NCBI RefSeq assembly: GCF_025961315.1
Contig: NZ_JAOQNK010000001.1
Coordinates: 2,232,001-2,296,000, forward strand
DNA length: 64,000 nucleotides
Source: Sphingobacterium kitahiroshimense
GTDB taxonomy: Bacteria > Bacteroidota > Bacteroidia > Sphingobacteriales > Sphingobacteriaceae
Reading direction: 5' to 3'
The notes beneath the pieces were generated by a model. That model was not told the origin of the DNA and ran no database searches. It saw nothing but the letters and a program-made list of their open reading frames with translations. A program made the translations under genes and the position numbers. This document shows positions 19,704-29,203 of the stretch, one piece after another; position 1 is the first letter of the stretch, and each line of letters begins with the position of its first letter.

Positions 19704-20753
19704 ATGCACACAGCTCTATATATTTTTTCTTCCATCCTAATCATTATAAGTTTTATTCCATTAATAAGAAATGATTATTGGACGTTCCGAATTTTTGAGT
19801 ATCCAAGACTACAAAAGCTTGTATTAACAGCCCTGTCACTGGCGCTCCTTTTAATATTCTCTAACAGAACGTTAACCTTCTATATTTATGTAACCTTACT
19901 TTCAGGGACTATTTTATACCTATTAAAACAGATCATTCCCTTTACTCCTCTTGGAAAAAAGCAGATTTTAAGAGTAAGACAGGAAATACCCGATCAAACC
20001 ATCAGTATTATGATATCAAATGTGTTTGAAGATAATACCAATTACAAAGGCTGCATTGCGGAAATTAAAAAGACTGATGCTGACCTGGTACTACTACTGG
20101 AAACCAGTCATGAATGGATGGAACAGCTTAAGGAAGCTACAGATGCCTATCCTTATCGTATAGAGAAACCGATAGATAACACTTATGGTATGTTGCTGTA
20201 CTCTAAATTGGAATTGAAGGAAAGTGAAGTCAAATTTCTTGTGGAGGATGATATCCCTTCCATTCATACAAAAGTAATTTTACGAAATGGGCAGGTCATT
20301 CAATTATATGCGGTACATCCGACTCCTCCTGTACCAGGTGAAAACCCAAGGTCAACAGAACGTGATAAGGAACTCCTTCTGATTGCAGATAAAGCTTTAG
20401 CATCAAAAATACCAGTGATAGTTTGCGGTGACCTGAATGACGTCGCCTGGAGCTATACCACTGAATTATTTTTAAAGACAAGTCAATTACTTGATCCGAG
20501 AAGAGGCCGTTTCTTTCTGAATACTTTTCATGCACATCATTTTTTTATGCGCTTTCCTTTAGATCATATTTTCTGTAGTACAGACTTCAAATTAAAGAAA
20601 ATGAAAAGACTGAATAATTTTGATTCAGATCACTTCCCAATTCTGACCGTATTACAATACGAAAAATCCGCGGATGCAGAACAAGAAGACAATACATTAG
20701 ATTTAGATCAGGAAGATCGGGAATTAGCTGAGGAAAAAAAAGAAAAGTGCTGA
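19704..20753 (+). CDS. Endonuclease/exonuclease/phosphatase family membrane protein
   Basis: A 349-residue protein with three N-terminal membrane helices (residues about 3-85) and an EEP catalytic domain from about 105. The domain shows an N in SIMISNVFED, E in LVLLLETSHEW, the H in YAVHPTPP, D-x-N in VVCGDLNDVAWS and the final SDHFPI, so the metal-dependent phosphoesterase site is complete. The tail is highly acidic and lysine-rich (DNTLDLDQEDRELAEEKKEK). Members cleave nucleic acids, inositol phosphates or sphingolipid headgroups; the domain is likely outside the cytoplasmic membrane. The substrate is unknown. Confidence 0.85.
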   Translation: MHTALYIFSSILIIISFIPLIRNDYWTFRIFEYPRLQKLVLTALSLALLLIFSNRTLTFYIYVTLLSGTILYLLKQIIPFTPLGKKQILRVRQEIPDQTISIMISNVFEDNTNYKGCIAEIKKTDADLVLLLETSHEWMEQLKEATDAYPYRIEKPIDNTYGMLLYSKLELKESEVKFLVEDDIPSIHTKVILRNGQVIQLYAVHPTPPVPGENPRSTERDKELLLIADKALASKIPVIVCGDLNDVAWSYTTELFLKTSQLLDPRRGRFFLNTFHAHHFFMRFPLDHIFCSTDFKLKKMKRLNNFDSDHFPILTVLQYEKSADAEQEDNTLDLDQEDRELAEEKKEKC

Positions 20754-20777
20754 TACAACAGCACTTTTCTTTTTTTG
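20733..20777 (+). terminator. Terminator overlapping the end of the EEP gene
   Basis: A-rich arm ending GAAAAGTGCTG and arm CAGCACTTTTC with a long T-run. The stop codon lies in the loop. It probably works in both directions and so also ends the minus-strand gene at 20793. Confidence 0.85.
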
Positions 20778-20792
20778 AGTAATTATTTTTGT

Positions 20793-21059
20793 TTAATATT
20801 CTATTGCTAAAATTGATCTCAGAGGAATCAATACACCGCTTTTTATTTGGAGATACTTATCCGTTAACGACCAAACCGTTGTTTCTATTCTTTTAGGACC
20901 TACTTCTGTTTGAAAGGCTATTGTAGTCTTCGACTTAAATTCATTCCCCAATCGCAAAGCTCCTTTTAAAGTTTCTAAAAATGTTTGACTTTTATCTTCA
21001 TTCGCCGCGACTATTTTGAATGAAGAGATTTGTTCTTTTTCTATCAATTCTCCGATCAT
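20793..21059 (-). CDS. Hypothetical protein, 88 residues
   Basis: A small soluble protein beginning MIGELIEKEQISSFKIVAANED. It has a helical middle (TFLETLKGALRLGNEFKSK) and a beta-rich end (KTTIAFQTEVGPKRIETTVWSLTD, then LIPLRSILAIEY). No signal peptide. I do not recognise a named family, though the composition and clean start look like a real gene. It is monocistronic, convergent with the EEP gene. Confidence 0.65.
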   Translation of the reverse strand: MIGELIEKEQISSFKIVAANEDKSQTFLETLKGALRLGNEFKSKTTIAFQTEVGPKRIETTVWSLTDKYLQIKSGVLIPLRSILAIEY

Positions 21060-21264
21060 ACTACTAATAATTTATAATTGACACTTTGATTAAGTAAGAC
21101 ATTTCATTTATAACGCTCCTAATTGTTATAACATATACTTAACCTTATTTAAATGTAAGGAATCCTCGATAAAATACCAATACTATTTCGATTTTAACAT
21201 TTATTTTACAAAATGCCTTATTCTACAGCATAATAATGCCTAAATTTGTTGAAATTTATCAAAA

Positions 21265-21990
21265 ATGGACAATTCAACATTTGAAAAAAACTGGGAAATC
21301 AATTTTACACAATGCTATTCAAATGCCAGAATCCGTTATTCTGATCTTTCCAATTTACTGCAACTCACAGCTGGTGAACATGCGACTATTGCAGGTTTTG
21401 GTTTTAGGGAAATGGCCAAAAATAATCAGACCTGGGTGTTAAGCCGTATCCGGTTTGAAATAAACCGCTTGCCAAAATGGATGGATATAGTGACCATAAA
21501 AACCTGGATTCAGCACTTAGAAGGGGCTAAATCAACCCGTAATTTTGAGGTGTATGTCAATAACCAACTTTATGTGACTGCTACAAGTTATTGGGCGGTT
21601 ATCAATACTGTAAAAAGAGGACCTGAGGAACTGGCAATAGCACTTGGCGATTTTAAAACATTTCCAGAGCGTCACAGTACGCAAAAGCCTTTTTCAAAAC
21701 TAAATCTAGCACAGACAGTAAAACCAATCGAAAACTATACGGTTAAAATATCGGATCTGGATATTGTCAATCATGCTAATAATGTCAAATATTTAGATTG
21801 GTGTATGGATAGATTACCGATGGAATTAGTGCTAACAAATCAAATTGTATCCATAGAAATGAATTACCTACGAGAACTCCGCTATAATGACCGTGTAGAA
21901 ATTAGTGGTAACTCAACAGATAAGGGCTATTTCATGACGGTCACAAAGCAAGAACGTGTTTCATTCGCCTTAGAAATCGAAACTAAATAA
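21265..21990 (+). CDS. Acyl-ACP thioesterase (FatA/FatB-like double hotdog)
   Basis: A 241-residue thioesterase that releases fatty acids from acyl carrier protein. Two hotdog halves are visible: the first with the long helix region and TWVLSRIRFEINRLPKWMD, the second starting at SDLDIVNHANNVKYLDWCMD, which carries the N and H of the active site. The family is used by bacteria for fatty-acid release and membrane turnover. The ATG at 21265 follows an A-rich leader. It is a single gene ended by a strong hairpin. Chain-length preference cannot be told. Confidence 0.85.
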   Translation: MDNSTFEKNWEINFTQCYSNARIRYSDLSNLLQLTAGEHATIAGFGFREMAKNNQTWVLSRIRFEINRLPKWMDIVTIKTWIQHLEGAKSTRNFEVYVNNQLYVTATSYWAVINTVKRGPEELAIALGDFKTFPERHSTQKPFSKLNLAQTVKPIENYTVKISDLDIVNHANNVKYLDWCMDRLPMELVLTNQIVSIEMNYLRELRYNDRVEISGNSTDKGYFMTVTKQERVSFALEIETK

Positions 21991-22027
21991 AAAGGGAGTA
22001 CTTCGCTTGAAGTACCCCCTTTTTATT
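21991..22027. terminator. Bidirectional terminator between convergent genes
   Basis: AAAAAGGGAGTACTTC and GAAGTACCCCCTTTTT form a hairpin with A and T runs on both sides; it serves the thioesterase and the minus-strand oxidation operon. Confidence 0.85.
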
Positions 22028-22042
22028 CTTTATGTTTTTACA

Positions 22043-22675
22043 TTAACCTGCAAAAGCTTTATCACCTTTTTTATAAGGGTAATTTCCATCGAATTTTCCT
22101 GGAATCTTCACATAGCGCAATGCTTTAGTTAATCCCAGTTCCGAATTAAAGTATCCTGTTAAGGTTAACTGCTTAAACATTGTAAACCAATGAGGTGGTT
22201 TGTTTTCCACTTCTCTATATAATTCATTTTGTTTTACAGCATTTTTCTCACGTTCTTCTTTTGTCGCCTCATCTTGTTTTTTATTAAACTCACCAGCTTC
22301 TTTGTCTAGTAAGTTTACAAAACTTGTACGTTCTTCAGCAGAAAGATCTAAGAAATTTTTCTTCATTAACTCTTGTGCTTTTTTATCTAGGTTGTTAATT
22401 CCATCCATGAAAACAGTTTGTTGTTCATCGGTATAACAATCTCTTACCATCACTGGGATAAAGCTTCCCACGCCTGCTTCTTTAGCTCCAGGAGTAGAGG
22501 TTTTCGGTAATATTGCTTCGGCTAAGTCTCCCAATAAATCGGTTGTCTTAGGTTCGAATAAAACTTCTACCTGTTTAGTAGCAGAGCGTGAACAACCTTC
22601 AAGAAAAAGGCTTGAACCAATGACCACGCCTCCCATCAACATTGCGACACGTTGAATTGCTTCTCTTCTATTCAT
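22043..22675 (-). CDS. Gluconate 2-dehydrogenase subunit 3 family protein
   Basis: A 210-residue exported small subunit. The N-terminus has twin arginines (MNRREAIQRVAMLMGG) and a lipobox-like LEGC, so it may be Tat-exported and lipid-anchored. The body (LLGDLAEAILPKTSTPGAKEAGVGSF, with later FFNSELG-like YFNSELGLTKAL) is typical of subunit 3 partners of GMC dehydrogenases. It sits at the 3' end of the minus-strand operon, 19 nt after an oxidoreductase and close to the GMC gene. It should help the GMC subunit to fold, to be exported or to bind flavin. ATG 22675 is preferred over an in-frame TTG two codons earlier. Confidence 0.85.
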   Translation of the reverse strand: MNRREAIQRVAMLMGGVVIGSSLFLEGCSRSATKQVEVLFEPKTTDLLGDLAEAILPKTSTPGAKEAGVGSFIPVMVRDCYTDEQQTVFMDGINNLDKKAQELMKKNFLDLSAEERTSFVNLLDKEAGEFNKKQDEATKEEREKNAVKQNELYREVENKPPHWFTMFKQLTLTGYFNSELGLTKALRYVKIPGKFDGNYPYKKGDKAFAG

Positions 22676-22694
22676 AATCAATCTCTTTTAATAC

Positions 22695-24125
22695 TTAAAT
22701 TGTATAATTAACTTCCCAGCCTGGACGGTAGTTACGCTTCACGAACTGGTTTACTTCATCAAAATTCGTCACACGCATATTATTATTATCCCATAATAAG
22801 CGTAAGTTTCTTCCTGGATATTTATTATCAACTTTCAAATCCGATCCACGAATAGCCAAGTTTGCCATCAGTAAAGCTTCTGTCAATGGTCCAGCAATTT
22901 CAAAAGGAGAAGACATCTGCATATTACCATAACCAGCAATACAACCTTCAACCCATTGCGCCCAGTGACCATCAGCACCACCTTTAACACGTGCATACTT
23001 TTGTTTTGGAGTCGTATAAGAAACAGTTGTAGGCAATAATCTCGGATTTGCAGCGTAAGTATCGGCCAATATTTTACCTTTCGTACCGATAAATAAAATA
23101 CCATTTCCACCGTCGCCAAAAGCCTCATTAGGACCTAGTTCATCTGGTCTTGGTGGTTGAATTCCACCATCCATCCAATGTAGCTTAACATCTCCTGCTG
23201 TTTTATCCGTTTTCGGGAATGTCATTACGGCATAGCTTGACGGCGGACAGCTTTCTGGGAAATATCCTCTTTTAAATTCGTCAACATATACAGATCCAAC
23301 AGTTGCCTGTACATCTTTTACATATTGAAGACCATAGATACTAAAAGGCGCTTCCATGTTATGGCATCCCATATCACCTAATGCACCTGTTCCATAATCC
23401 CACCATCCTCTCCAGTTGAAAGGAATCAATTTTTCAACATAATCTTTTTTTGGAGCAGTACCTAACCAAAGATCCCAATCCAATTCTTGTGGAACTGGAG
23501 CTTGTTGTGTAGGCCATTGGATACCTTGAGGCCATACAGGGCGATCGGTCCAACAGAAGATCTCTTTCAGATCTCCAATCATCCCTGCGTCAACCCATTC
23601 GCGCATCTGTCTCACACCATCACCTGATGCTCCTTGATTACCCATTTGCGTCACAACTTTATATTTCTTGGCTGCTTGTGTCAAAACACGTGCTTCCCAA
23701 ACATCATGAGCTAATGGTTTTTGCACATAAACGTGCTTACCCAATTGCATTGCTGCCAAAGCTACAATAGCATGCTGATGATCTGGTGTTGATACTGAAA
23801 CTGCATCAATATGTTTATGCTCTTTATCGAGCATATCACGGAAATCCTTATAAAATTTTGCCTTCGGAAACTTTTTCACAGAATCTGCCGCACGACGCGT
23901 ATCTACATCACATAGGTAAGCAATATTTGCTTTTCCACTTGTTGCAAATCGCGATACGTCTGATCCCCCCATACCACCGACACCTACAGATGCAACATTC
24001 AACATATCACTCGGTGCTGTAAAACCTACTCCACCAAATACATGGCGGGGCAGTATAGTCACTCCAGCGCCAAATAAGGCAGCTTTTTTCAGAAAGTCTC
24101 TTCTTGATGAATTATTCTTTTCCAT
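22695..24125 (-). CDS. Tat-exported Gfo/Idh/MocA-family oxidoreductase
   Basis: A 476-residue NAD(P)-dependent oxidoreductase with a twin-arginine signal (SSRRDFLKKAALFGAG). The Rossmann fold starts at VASVGVGGMGGSDVSRF. The catalytic EKP motif is changed to QKP (YVQKPLAHD), seen in some exported members acting on glycosides. The C-terminal half holds the beta-sheet domain with WWDYGTGALGDMGCHNM. It lies between the GMC oxidoreductase and its small subunit. In related Bacteroidetes clusters such proteins handle 3-keto-glycosides with a tightly bound cofactor. The exact substrate is inferred from neighbours only. Confidence 0.85.
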   Translation of the reverse strand: MEKNNSSRRDFLKKAALFGAGVTILPRHVFGGVGFTAPSDMLNVASVGVGGMGGSDVSRFATSGKANIAYLCDVDTRRAADSVKKFPKAKFYKDFRDMLDKEHKHIDAVSVSTPDHQHAIVALAAMQLGKHVYVQKPLAHDVWEARVLTQAAKKYKVVTQMGNQGASGDGVRQMREWVDAGMIGDLKEIFCWTDRPVWPQGIQWPTQQAPVPQELDWDLWLGTAPKKDYVEKLIPFNWRGWWDYGTGALGDMGCHNMEAPFSIYGLQYVKDVQATVGSVYVDEFKRGYFPESCPPSSYAVMTFPKTDKTAGDVKLHWMDGGIQPPRPDELGPNEAFGDGGNGILFIGTKGKILADTYAANPRLLPTTVSYTTPKQKYARVKGGADGHWAQWVEGCIAGYGNMQMSSPFEIAGPLTEALLMANLAIRGSDLKVDNKYPGRNLRLLWDNNNMRVTNFDEVNQFVKRNYRPGWEVNYTI

Positions 24126-24144
24126 AATTTAGATTTATAACTGA

Positions 24145-25833
24145 TTAAAGGTTACCTTTTTTCAACTCACTTACAGCAAAATCAACCGCTCTTGCTGTTA
24201 ATGCCATATACGTTAATGAAGGATTGACACAGCCTGCAGATGTCATCGCTGCACCATCAGTTACAAAAACGTTAAGTGCATCCCAAACCTGGTTGTTTCC
24301 ATTTAAAACAGATGTTTTAGGATCTCTACCCATACGAGCAGTTCCCATTTCATGGATACCTTGACCAAAACCATACACGTTATCATAAGTATATGTGTCC
24401 TTAACACCAATTTTCTCCAACATCTCTTTCATCTCGTTTTGCATATCACCACGCATCTTCAACTCATTATCCTTGATTTCAACGTCCATTGATAATACAG
24501 GAAGACCCCATTTATCTTTTTTAGTTTTGTCTAAGCTAATTTTGTTTTCATGGTATGGCAAAATCTCACCGAAAGCAGTAAAACCTACGTTCCAATCACC
24601 CGCTTCGGTAAGTGCATCTTTCCATGCTCCACCTACACTCATTTCTGCGACCTCTCCAGACCAGCGACCACGGCCTGCAGCTCCTTGATAACCAAAACCA
24701 CGGACATAATCACGTTTCTTGTCATCTCCAGCAACGTTAACAAAACGTGGCACATATAATCCTGTTGGTCTACGACCAAATACATAGCTATCTAAATATC
24801 CTTCTACATTACCTCCTGCTCCACAACGGAAATGGTGATCCATTACGTTATGTCCCAATTCTCCACTGCTACTTCCAAGTCCACCTTCCCAAACATCTGT
24901 AGCTGAGTTCATCAGTACCCAAGTTGAGTTAAATGCAGATGCATTAACGAAGATCACTTTAGCGAAAAACTCATACGTTTGATTTGTTTCCGCATCTACA
25001 ATTTCAACACCTTTTGCTTTCTTGGTATTTTTATCGTAAATGATTTTCGTAACAATTGAGAATGGACGTAATGTCAAATTGCCAGTTGCTACTGCTGCTG
25101 GTAATGTTGCCGATTGTGTACTAAAATAAGCACCAAAATTACAACCTAACCAACATTGGTTTTGATATTGACAGTTGATACGGTTATGATGAGGAACAGT
25201 AATGTTTGCTGTTCTTCCCATAATAAAATGGCGGTTACCACCGTATTCTTTTTTCAAACGTGCTGCAAGATCCTTTTCCACGATATTCATCGCCATAGCA
25301 GGCATAAAATCACCATCAGGCAATACATCCAAACCATCACGGTTACCGCTGATACCAGCAAATTTCTCTGCATAGCTGTACCAAGGAGCAATATCTTTAT
25401 AACGGATCGGCCAATCTACACCGTGTCCATCTTTTAAATTTGCTTCAAAATCTAAATCGCCAAGTCGGTAAGATTGTCTTCCCCACATCAATGAACGACC
25501 ACCTACGTGATAACCTCTATACCAGTCAAAACGTTTAGTTTCGGTATAGGGACTTTCTTGTTCATTTACCCAATAATCTAAGTTTTTTTCATTTAACGGA
25601 TAATCCCTGCTCAAAACTGGACGTTCTTTGATCATCTCTTGCGTACGTCCTCCGGCATGTGGGAAATCCCAAGGATTCTTATTCGGCGACGGATAATCTT
25701 TTACGTGCTCGATATTACGACCACGTTCTAACATAAGGGTTTTTAAACCCTTTTCTGTTAATTCTTTTGCTGCCCATCCACCACTGATTCCTGAACCAAT
25801 GACAATAGCATCATAAGTGTTATTTTCAGCCAT
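24145..25833 (-). CDS. GMC oxidoreductase, candidate glucoside 3-dehydrogenase large subunit
   Basis: A 562-residue flavoprotein with the ADP-binding VIGSGISGGWAAKELTEKG near residue 12 and GMC hallmarks: GGRSLMWGRQS, an early Cys cluster (NCQYQNQCWLGCNFGAYFS), the late active-site His in GIHEMGTARMG, and the ending VNPSLTYMALTARA. It has no signal of its own and probably travels with the Tat-signalled subunit 3. GMC/subunit-3 pairs oxidise the C3 hydroxyl of glucosides; such an enzyme has been described from Sphingobacterium faecium. The neighbours (two Gfo/Idh proteins, TIM-barrel isomerase, permease) fit 3-keto-glycoside use. Substrate is inference. Confidence 0.85.
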   Translation of the reverse strand: MAENNTYDAIVIGSGISGGWAAKELTEKGLKTLMLERGRNIEHVKDYPSPNKNPWDFPHAGGRTQEMIKERPVLSRDYPLNEKNLDYWVNEQESPYTETKRFDWYRGYHVGGRSLMWGRQSYRLGDLDFEANLKDGHGVDWPIRYKDIAPWYSYAEKFAGISGNRDGLDVLPDGDFMPAMAMNIVEKDLAARLKKEYGGNRHFIMGRTANITVPHHNRINCQYQNQCWLGCNFGAYFSTQSATLPAAVATGNLTLRPFSIVTKIIYDKNTKKAKGVEIVDAETNQTYEFFAKVIFVNASAFNSTWVLMNSATDVWEGGLGSSSGELGHNVMDHHFRCGAGGNVEGYLDSYVFGRRPTGLYVPRFVNVAGDDKKRDYVRGFGYQGAAGRGRWSGEVAEMSVGGAWKDALTEAGDWNVGFTAFGEILPYHENKISLDKTKKDKWGLPVLSMDVEIKDNELKMRGDMQNEMKEMLEKIGVKDTYTYDNVYGFGQGIHEMGTARMGRDPKTSVLNGNNQVWDALNVFVTDGAAMTSAGCVNPSLTYMALTARAVDFAVSELKKGNL

Positions 25834-25869
25834 TTTATTTTATTGTTTAGTTTTAGTCTTTTATTAATT

Positions 25870-27120
25870 TTACTCAGCAACCGCTTTATTCTCGACCTTC
25901 TCATCTTTAAAAGCAACTAAAAAGATAACAAAGACTACGAATGCTATTCCTGCTGGAATAATCCATGTTTGTTTCCAAAAATCAGCAACATTAGCTTGTT
26001 GCAAGTATGCATATTTCTCACCGATAAAACCCGCAACCCAGAATCCAATAAGCTGACCTACCCCATAAGTCGCTAATGTAATCAAACCCTGTGCAGCACT
26101 TTTATATTTGATTCCAGCTTTACTATCGGTATAAATTTGTCCAGAAACGAAGAAGAAATCGTAACAGATACCGTGTAAAGCAATACCTAATATCAACATG
26201 AAAGAAAGATCGCCCGCATTACCATATGCAAATAAGATATATCTTAATGCCCAAGCAAGCATACCAACCAAAATCGTTTTCTTGAAGCCGAATTTAGAAA
26301 AGAAAACAGGTAATGCCAATAAGAATAATACTTCTGAAATCTGACCAATTGTCATTTTTCCAGTAGGATTTTCCATTCCTATTTGATCTAAAAATGGATT
26401 GGCATTTTGATAGTAAAATGCTAAAGGAATACAGATTAAAATCGATGAAACGAAGAAAATCAAGAAATTACGGTCTTTCAATAATTTGATTGCATCCAAT
26501 CCGATGATCGATGAGAATGATGGTTTCTGATCTGACTCAATTTTAACAGGTGGCGTTTTAGGCAATGTAAATGAGAATAAACCTAACACCAAAGAAGCAA
26601 TAGCCCCCATTAAAAAGGTATTTTTCAAAGCTCCAGCAGATGAAGCTTCTGCAGCATCCCATTTAAACAAATAACTGATTGAAAGACCAGCAATGATCCA
26701 ACCGATAGTTCCCCAAATACGGATATTAGAGAACTGTTTCTCAGGATTGGTCAACTGTCTGAATGATACCGAATTTACCAATGATAGTGTCGGCATATAT
26801 AAAACCATATAAGCCAATACATAAGGGTAAAAAGAAGAAATTTCAGTTGCATTATACATTTGATACATCAATACCGCACCGATGATATGCAATACGCCTA
26901 ATATACGTTCCGCGTTAAAGTAACGATCGGCAATCATACCGATAATAAAAGGAGCAATAATAGCACCTAATGATTGGGTTGAAAAAACATTCGCAATTTC
27001 AAGCGGCTGTGCTTGTAAATTTTTACTCAGGTATGTACCCAATGTAACGAACCATGCGCCCCAGATAAAGAATTCCAGGAACATCATGAAGGATAATTTA
27101 AATCTAATAGATGTGGACAT
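25870..27120 (-). CDS. MFS transporter, nucleoside:H+ symporter (NupG) family
   Basis: A 416-residue 12-helix permease beginning MSTSIRFKLSFMMFLEFFIWGAW. This and the middle KLLKDRNFLIFFVSSIL match the NupG/XapB-like MFS family. In Bacteroidetes, members often lie in sugar-oxidation clusters where they may import sugar derivatives, so the nucleoside label should not be taken literally. It lies between the GMC dehydrogenase and the TIM-barrel isomerase, all on the minus strand. Confidence 0.8.
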   Translation of the reverse strand: MSTSIRFKLSFMMFLEFFIWGAWFVTLGTYLSKNLQAQPLEIANVFSTQSLGAIIAPFIIGMIADRYFNAERILGVLHIIGAVLMYQMYNATEISSFYPYVLAYMVLYMPTLSLVNSVSFRQLTNPEKQFSNIRIWGTIGWIIAGLSISYLFKWDAAEASSAGALKNTFLMGAIASLVLGLFSFTLPKTPPVKIESDQKPSFSSIIGLDAIKLLKDRNFLIFFVSSILICIPLAFYYQNANPFLDQIGMENPTGKMTIGQISEVLFLLALPVFFSKFGFKKTILVGMLAWALRYILFAYGNAGDLSFMLILGIALHGICYDFFFVSGQIYTDSKAGIKYKSAAQGLITLATYGVGQLIGFWVAGFIGEKYAYLQQANVADFWKQTWIIPAGIAFVVFVIFLVAFKDEKVENKAVAE

Positions 27121-27212
27121 TATATGTTTTAGTTTATTTTAAAATAAGAGATTTCTATCAAGAATTTGGTTTTTAAAATGACAATCTAGCATAAAAAAAA
27201 CAATTGTACAAG

Positions 27213-28133
27213 TTACACTAAGAAATTATCTACTTCTCTGTAAGCGTTGACCAAAGTTTCTTCGCCGATCTTGCCACTTTTGGACATACCATGCTCCATA
27301 CCGACCACGCCTTTAAATCCCTTCTCGTGAAGCCATTTAAACACATTTTTGTAGTTAACTTCACCTGTAGTAGGTTCCCTTCTTCCTGGATTATCTCCTA
27401 CTTGAATATAAGCGATCTCATTCCAGCACTCATTCATTTTATGAATGAGATTACCTTCATTTTTTTGCATATGATACGCATCATATAATAATTTACATGA
27501 AGGACTTCCCACACCTTTGCATATTTCATAGGTCTGATCTGAATATCTAAGAAATAAATCAGGACTGTCACTTAAAGGCTCCAGTACCATCGTTATGCCA
27601 TGTGGTTCAAAAATTTCTGCCCCTCTCTTCAATGCCTCAATCACATTACCAGTTTGTACCCCGATAGATAGATTACGTTCGTAATCGCCAGGAACAACCG
27701 TTACCCATTTTGCATTGACACGTTTTGCAACTTCCACAGACTCTTTACAGCCTTTCAGAAAGATATCAATGTATTCTTGTTTACCTGCCGCTAAAGTATT
27801 GGCACCGTTCCCGCCCTTTGGAACAACAAAAACGCCCATACGCATCCCAAGAGATGCCAACGTTTCACCTATTTTCTTTTGTTCATCGATACTGCGTCCT
27901 GTCATACCGTTATCTTCGATACTTCTGAATCCCAGTTCATGCATATATTTTATTTCATCAACAAAATTTTTACCAGCAGTTGCACTGAACATGCCCTGAT
28001 GCGGTGCATAATCTAAGTTAAATACTGCTCCTGCCTTATTTTTTTTCTGTTGTTGTTCACCCGCTAAAGTATTCAAGCTCACAGCGGAACCTGCAACCAA
28101 TAAGGTGTTTTTTAAAAATTCAGATCTTTTCAT
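27213..28133 (-). CDS. Exported sugar-phosphate isomerase/epimerase-type TIM barrel (hydroxypyruvate isomerase-like)
   Basis: A 306-residue AP-endonuclease-2-type TIM barrel with an N-terminal signal (MKRSEFLKNTLLVAGSAVSL). Metal-binding positions are visible: E in TMVLEPLSD, D-H in LLYDAYHMQ, and E-H in GVVGMEHG. Family members isomerise or epimerise keto-sugars or hydroxypyruvate. Being exported and inside a cluster with a GMC dehydrogenase, it more likely acts on oxidised sugars in the periplasm than on hydroxypyruvate. Its stop lies 92 bp before the MFS gene, and its start is 8 bp from the ApbE stop. Confidence 0.8.
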   Translation of the reverse strand: MKRSEFLKNTLLVAGSAVSLNTLAGEQQQKKNKAGAVFNLDYAPHQGMFSATAGKNFVDEIKYMHELGFRSIEDNGMTGRSIDEQKKIGETLASLGMRMGVFVVPKGGNGANTLAAGKQEYIDIFLKGCKESVEVAKRVNAKWVTVVPGDYERNLSIGVQTGNVIEALKRGAEIFEPHGITMVLEPLSDSPDLFLRYSDQTYEICKGVGSPSCKLLYDAYHMQKNEGNLIHKMNECWNEIAYIQVGDNPGRREPTTGEVNYKNVFKWLHEKGFKGVVGMEHGMSKSGKIGEETLVNAYREVDNFLV

Positions 28134-28141
28134 AATTTCAT

Positions 28142-29188
28142 TTATATTGTTTTTTTTAGAAAAAAGTTGGAAAACCCTTTCGAGTACTTTTCTTCTATTT
28201 CTCCCTTTTCATTGTTAAATATAATATAAACTTCTAAATTCTTTCTCTTCTTCACAAAATCAAGTATCTCATCTGGTGTAAGGGCCATAAAATAATTGTC
28301 CAAGGCATCTGCTTCCATTGCAGTTTTTGCATATACCGTAACACTGACTACTGGACTAGAAAACATATATCCCGTCAAAGGATTGACATGATGACTAATC
28401 TTCTGTTTTCCATTCATCATGTACTTTTCAAAATTTCCAGCAGTCGTCAATGCTCCAGATTTGATATGTACAACTTCGGTTTTCAGTAATTGATTGTGGC
28501 TGGAGGCTGGTCTTTCAACACCAATTTTAAAAAATTCACCTGCCTGATTTCTTCCCTTAACACGCATTTCCCCACCTAACTCCACAATATAATTTTTGAT
28601 ATGCTTACTTTCAAGAAATTTAGCCAAGACATCTACTGAATACCCCTGTGCAATACCATTGACATCAATACTGACGTTAGGTTTGCTTTTTTTAAGATAA
28701 GGAGCTTTCCAAATTAACTTATCCATTCCCACAGACGCTAGGGTTGCATTGATTTCATTTGAGTCTGGAAAATGTTTAATCTGTTTAGGTCCAAACCCCC
28801 ACAATTGGACAAGTGGTGCTACCGTAATATCAAAAATACCTTTCGTGATGCGATTATAGCGGAATGATGCATCAACAACCTTTTGAAAATGACGATCTAA
28901 CTTGACAGCACTTCTCTCCTCTTTATTAAATAGACTTATTGTAGAGGATGGGTTATAAATCGACATTGACAAATCAATGACTTTCAAAACACTATCGATA
29001 TCATTTTTTGAAACCAACTCCTGTGTATCAAAATACGTAATATGATAAGAAGTACCCTGCGCAGGGCCAGATAAAACAGTTTTTCGGAGAGATTTTAAAG
29101 AATAAGAAGCTTGTTCAGCTCGTGCAGCTGTTATGCTGCACAAGCCAAAAAAACTAATTGAGAGCAGTATCCATGATTTAAAATACAT
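28142..29188 (-). CDS. apbE: FAD:protein FMN transferase ApbE
   Basis: A 348-residue exported protein (signal MYFKSWILLSISFFGLCSITAARA). It has the ApbE core: SIDVNGIAQGYSVDVLA, then NYIVELGGEMRVKGRN, and the metal site near ADALDNYFMALTP. The usual D-A-L-A/S-T is DALDNYF here, a modest deviation. ApbE attaches FMN covalently to target proteins. It lies in the sugar-oxidation operon, 15 nt from the Gfo/Idh gene, so it may flavinylate a partner there or act on respiratory complexes; that link is inferred. Confidence 0.85.
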   Translation of the reverse strand: MYFKSWILLSISFFGLCSITAARAEQASYSLKSLRKTVLSGPAQGTSYHITYFDTQELVSKNDIDSVLKVIDLSMSIYNPSSTISLFNKEERSAVKLDRHFQKVVDASFRYNRITKGIFDITVAPLVQLWGFGPKQIKHFPDSNEINATLASVGMDKLIWKAPYLKKSKPNVSIDVNGIAQGYSVDVLAKFLESKHIKNYIVELGGEMRVKGRNQAGEFFKIGVERPASSHNQLLKTEVVHIKSGALTTAGNFEKYMMNGKQKISHHVNPLTGYMFSSPVVSVTVYAKTAMEADALDNYFMALTPDEILDFVKKRKNLEVYIIFNNEKGEIEEKYSKGFSNFFLKKTI

Positions 29189-29203
29189 GAATGCATCCTC
29201 TTA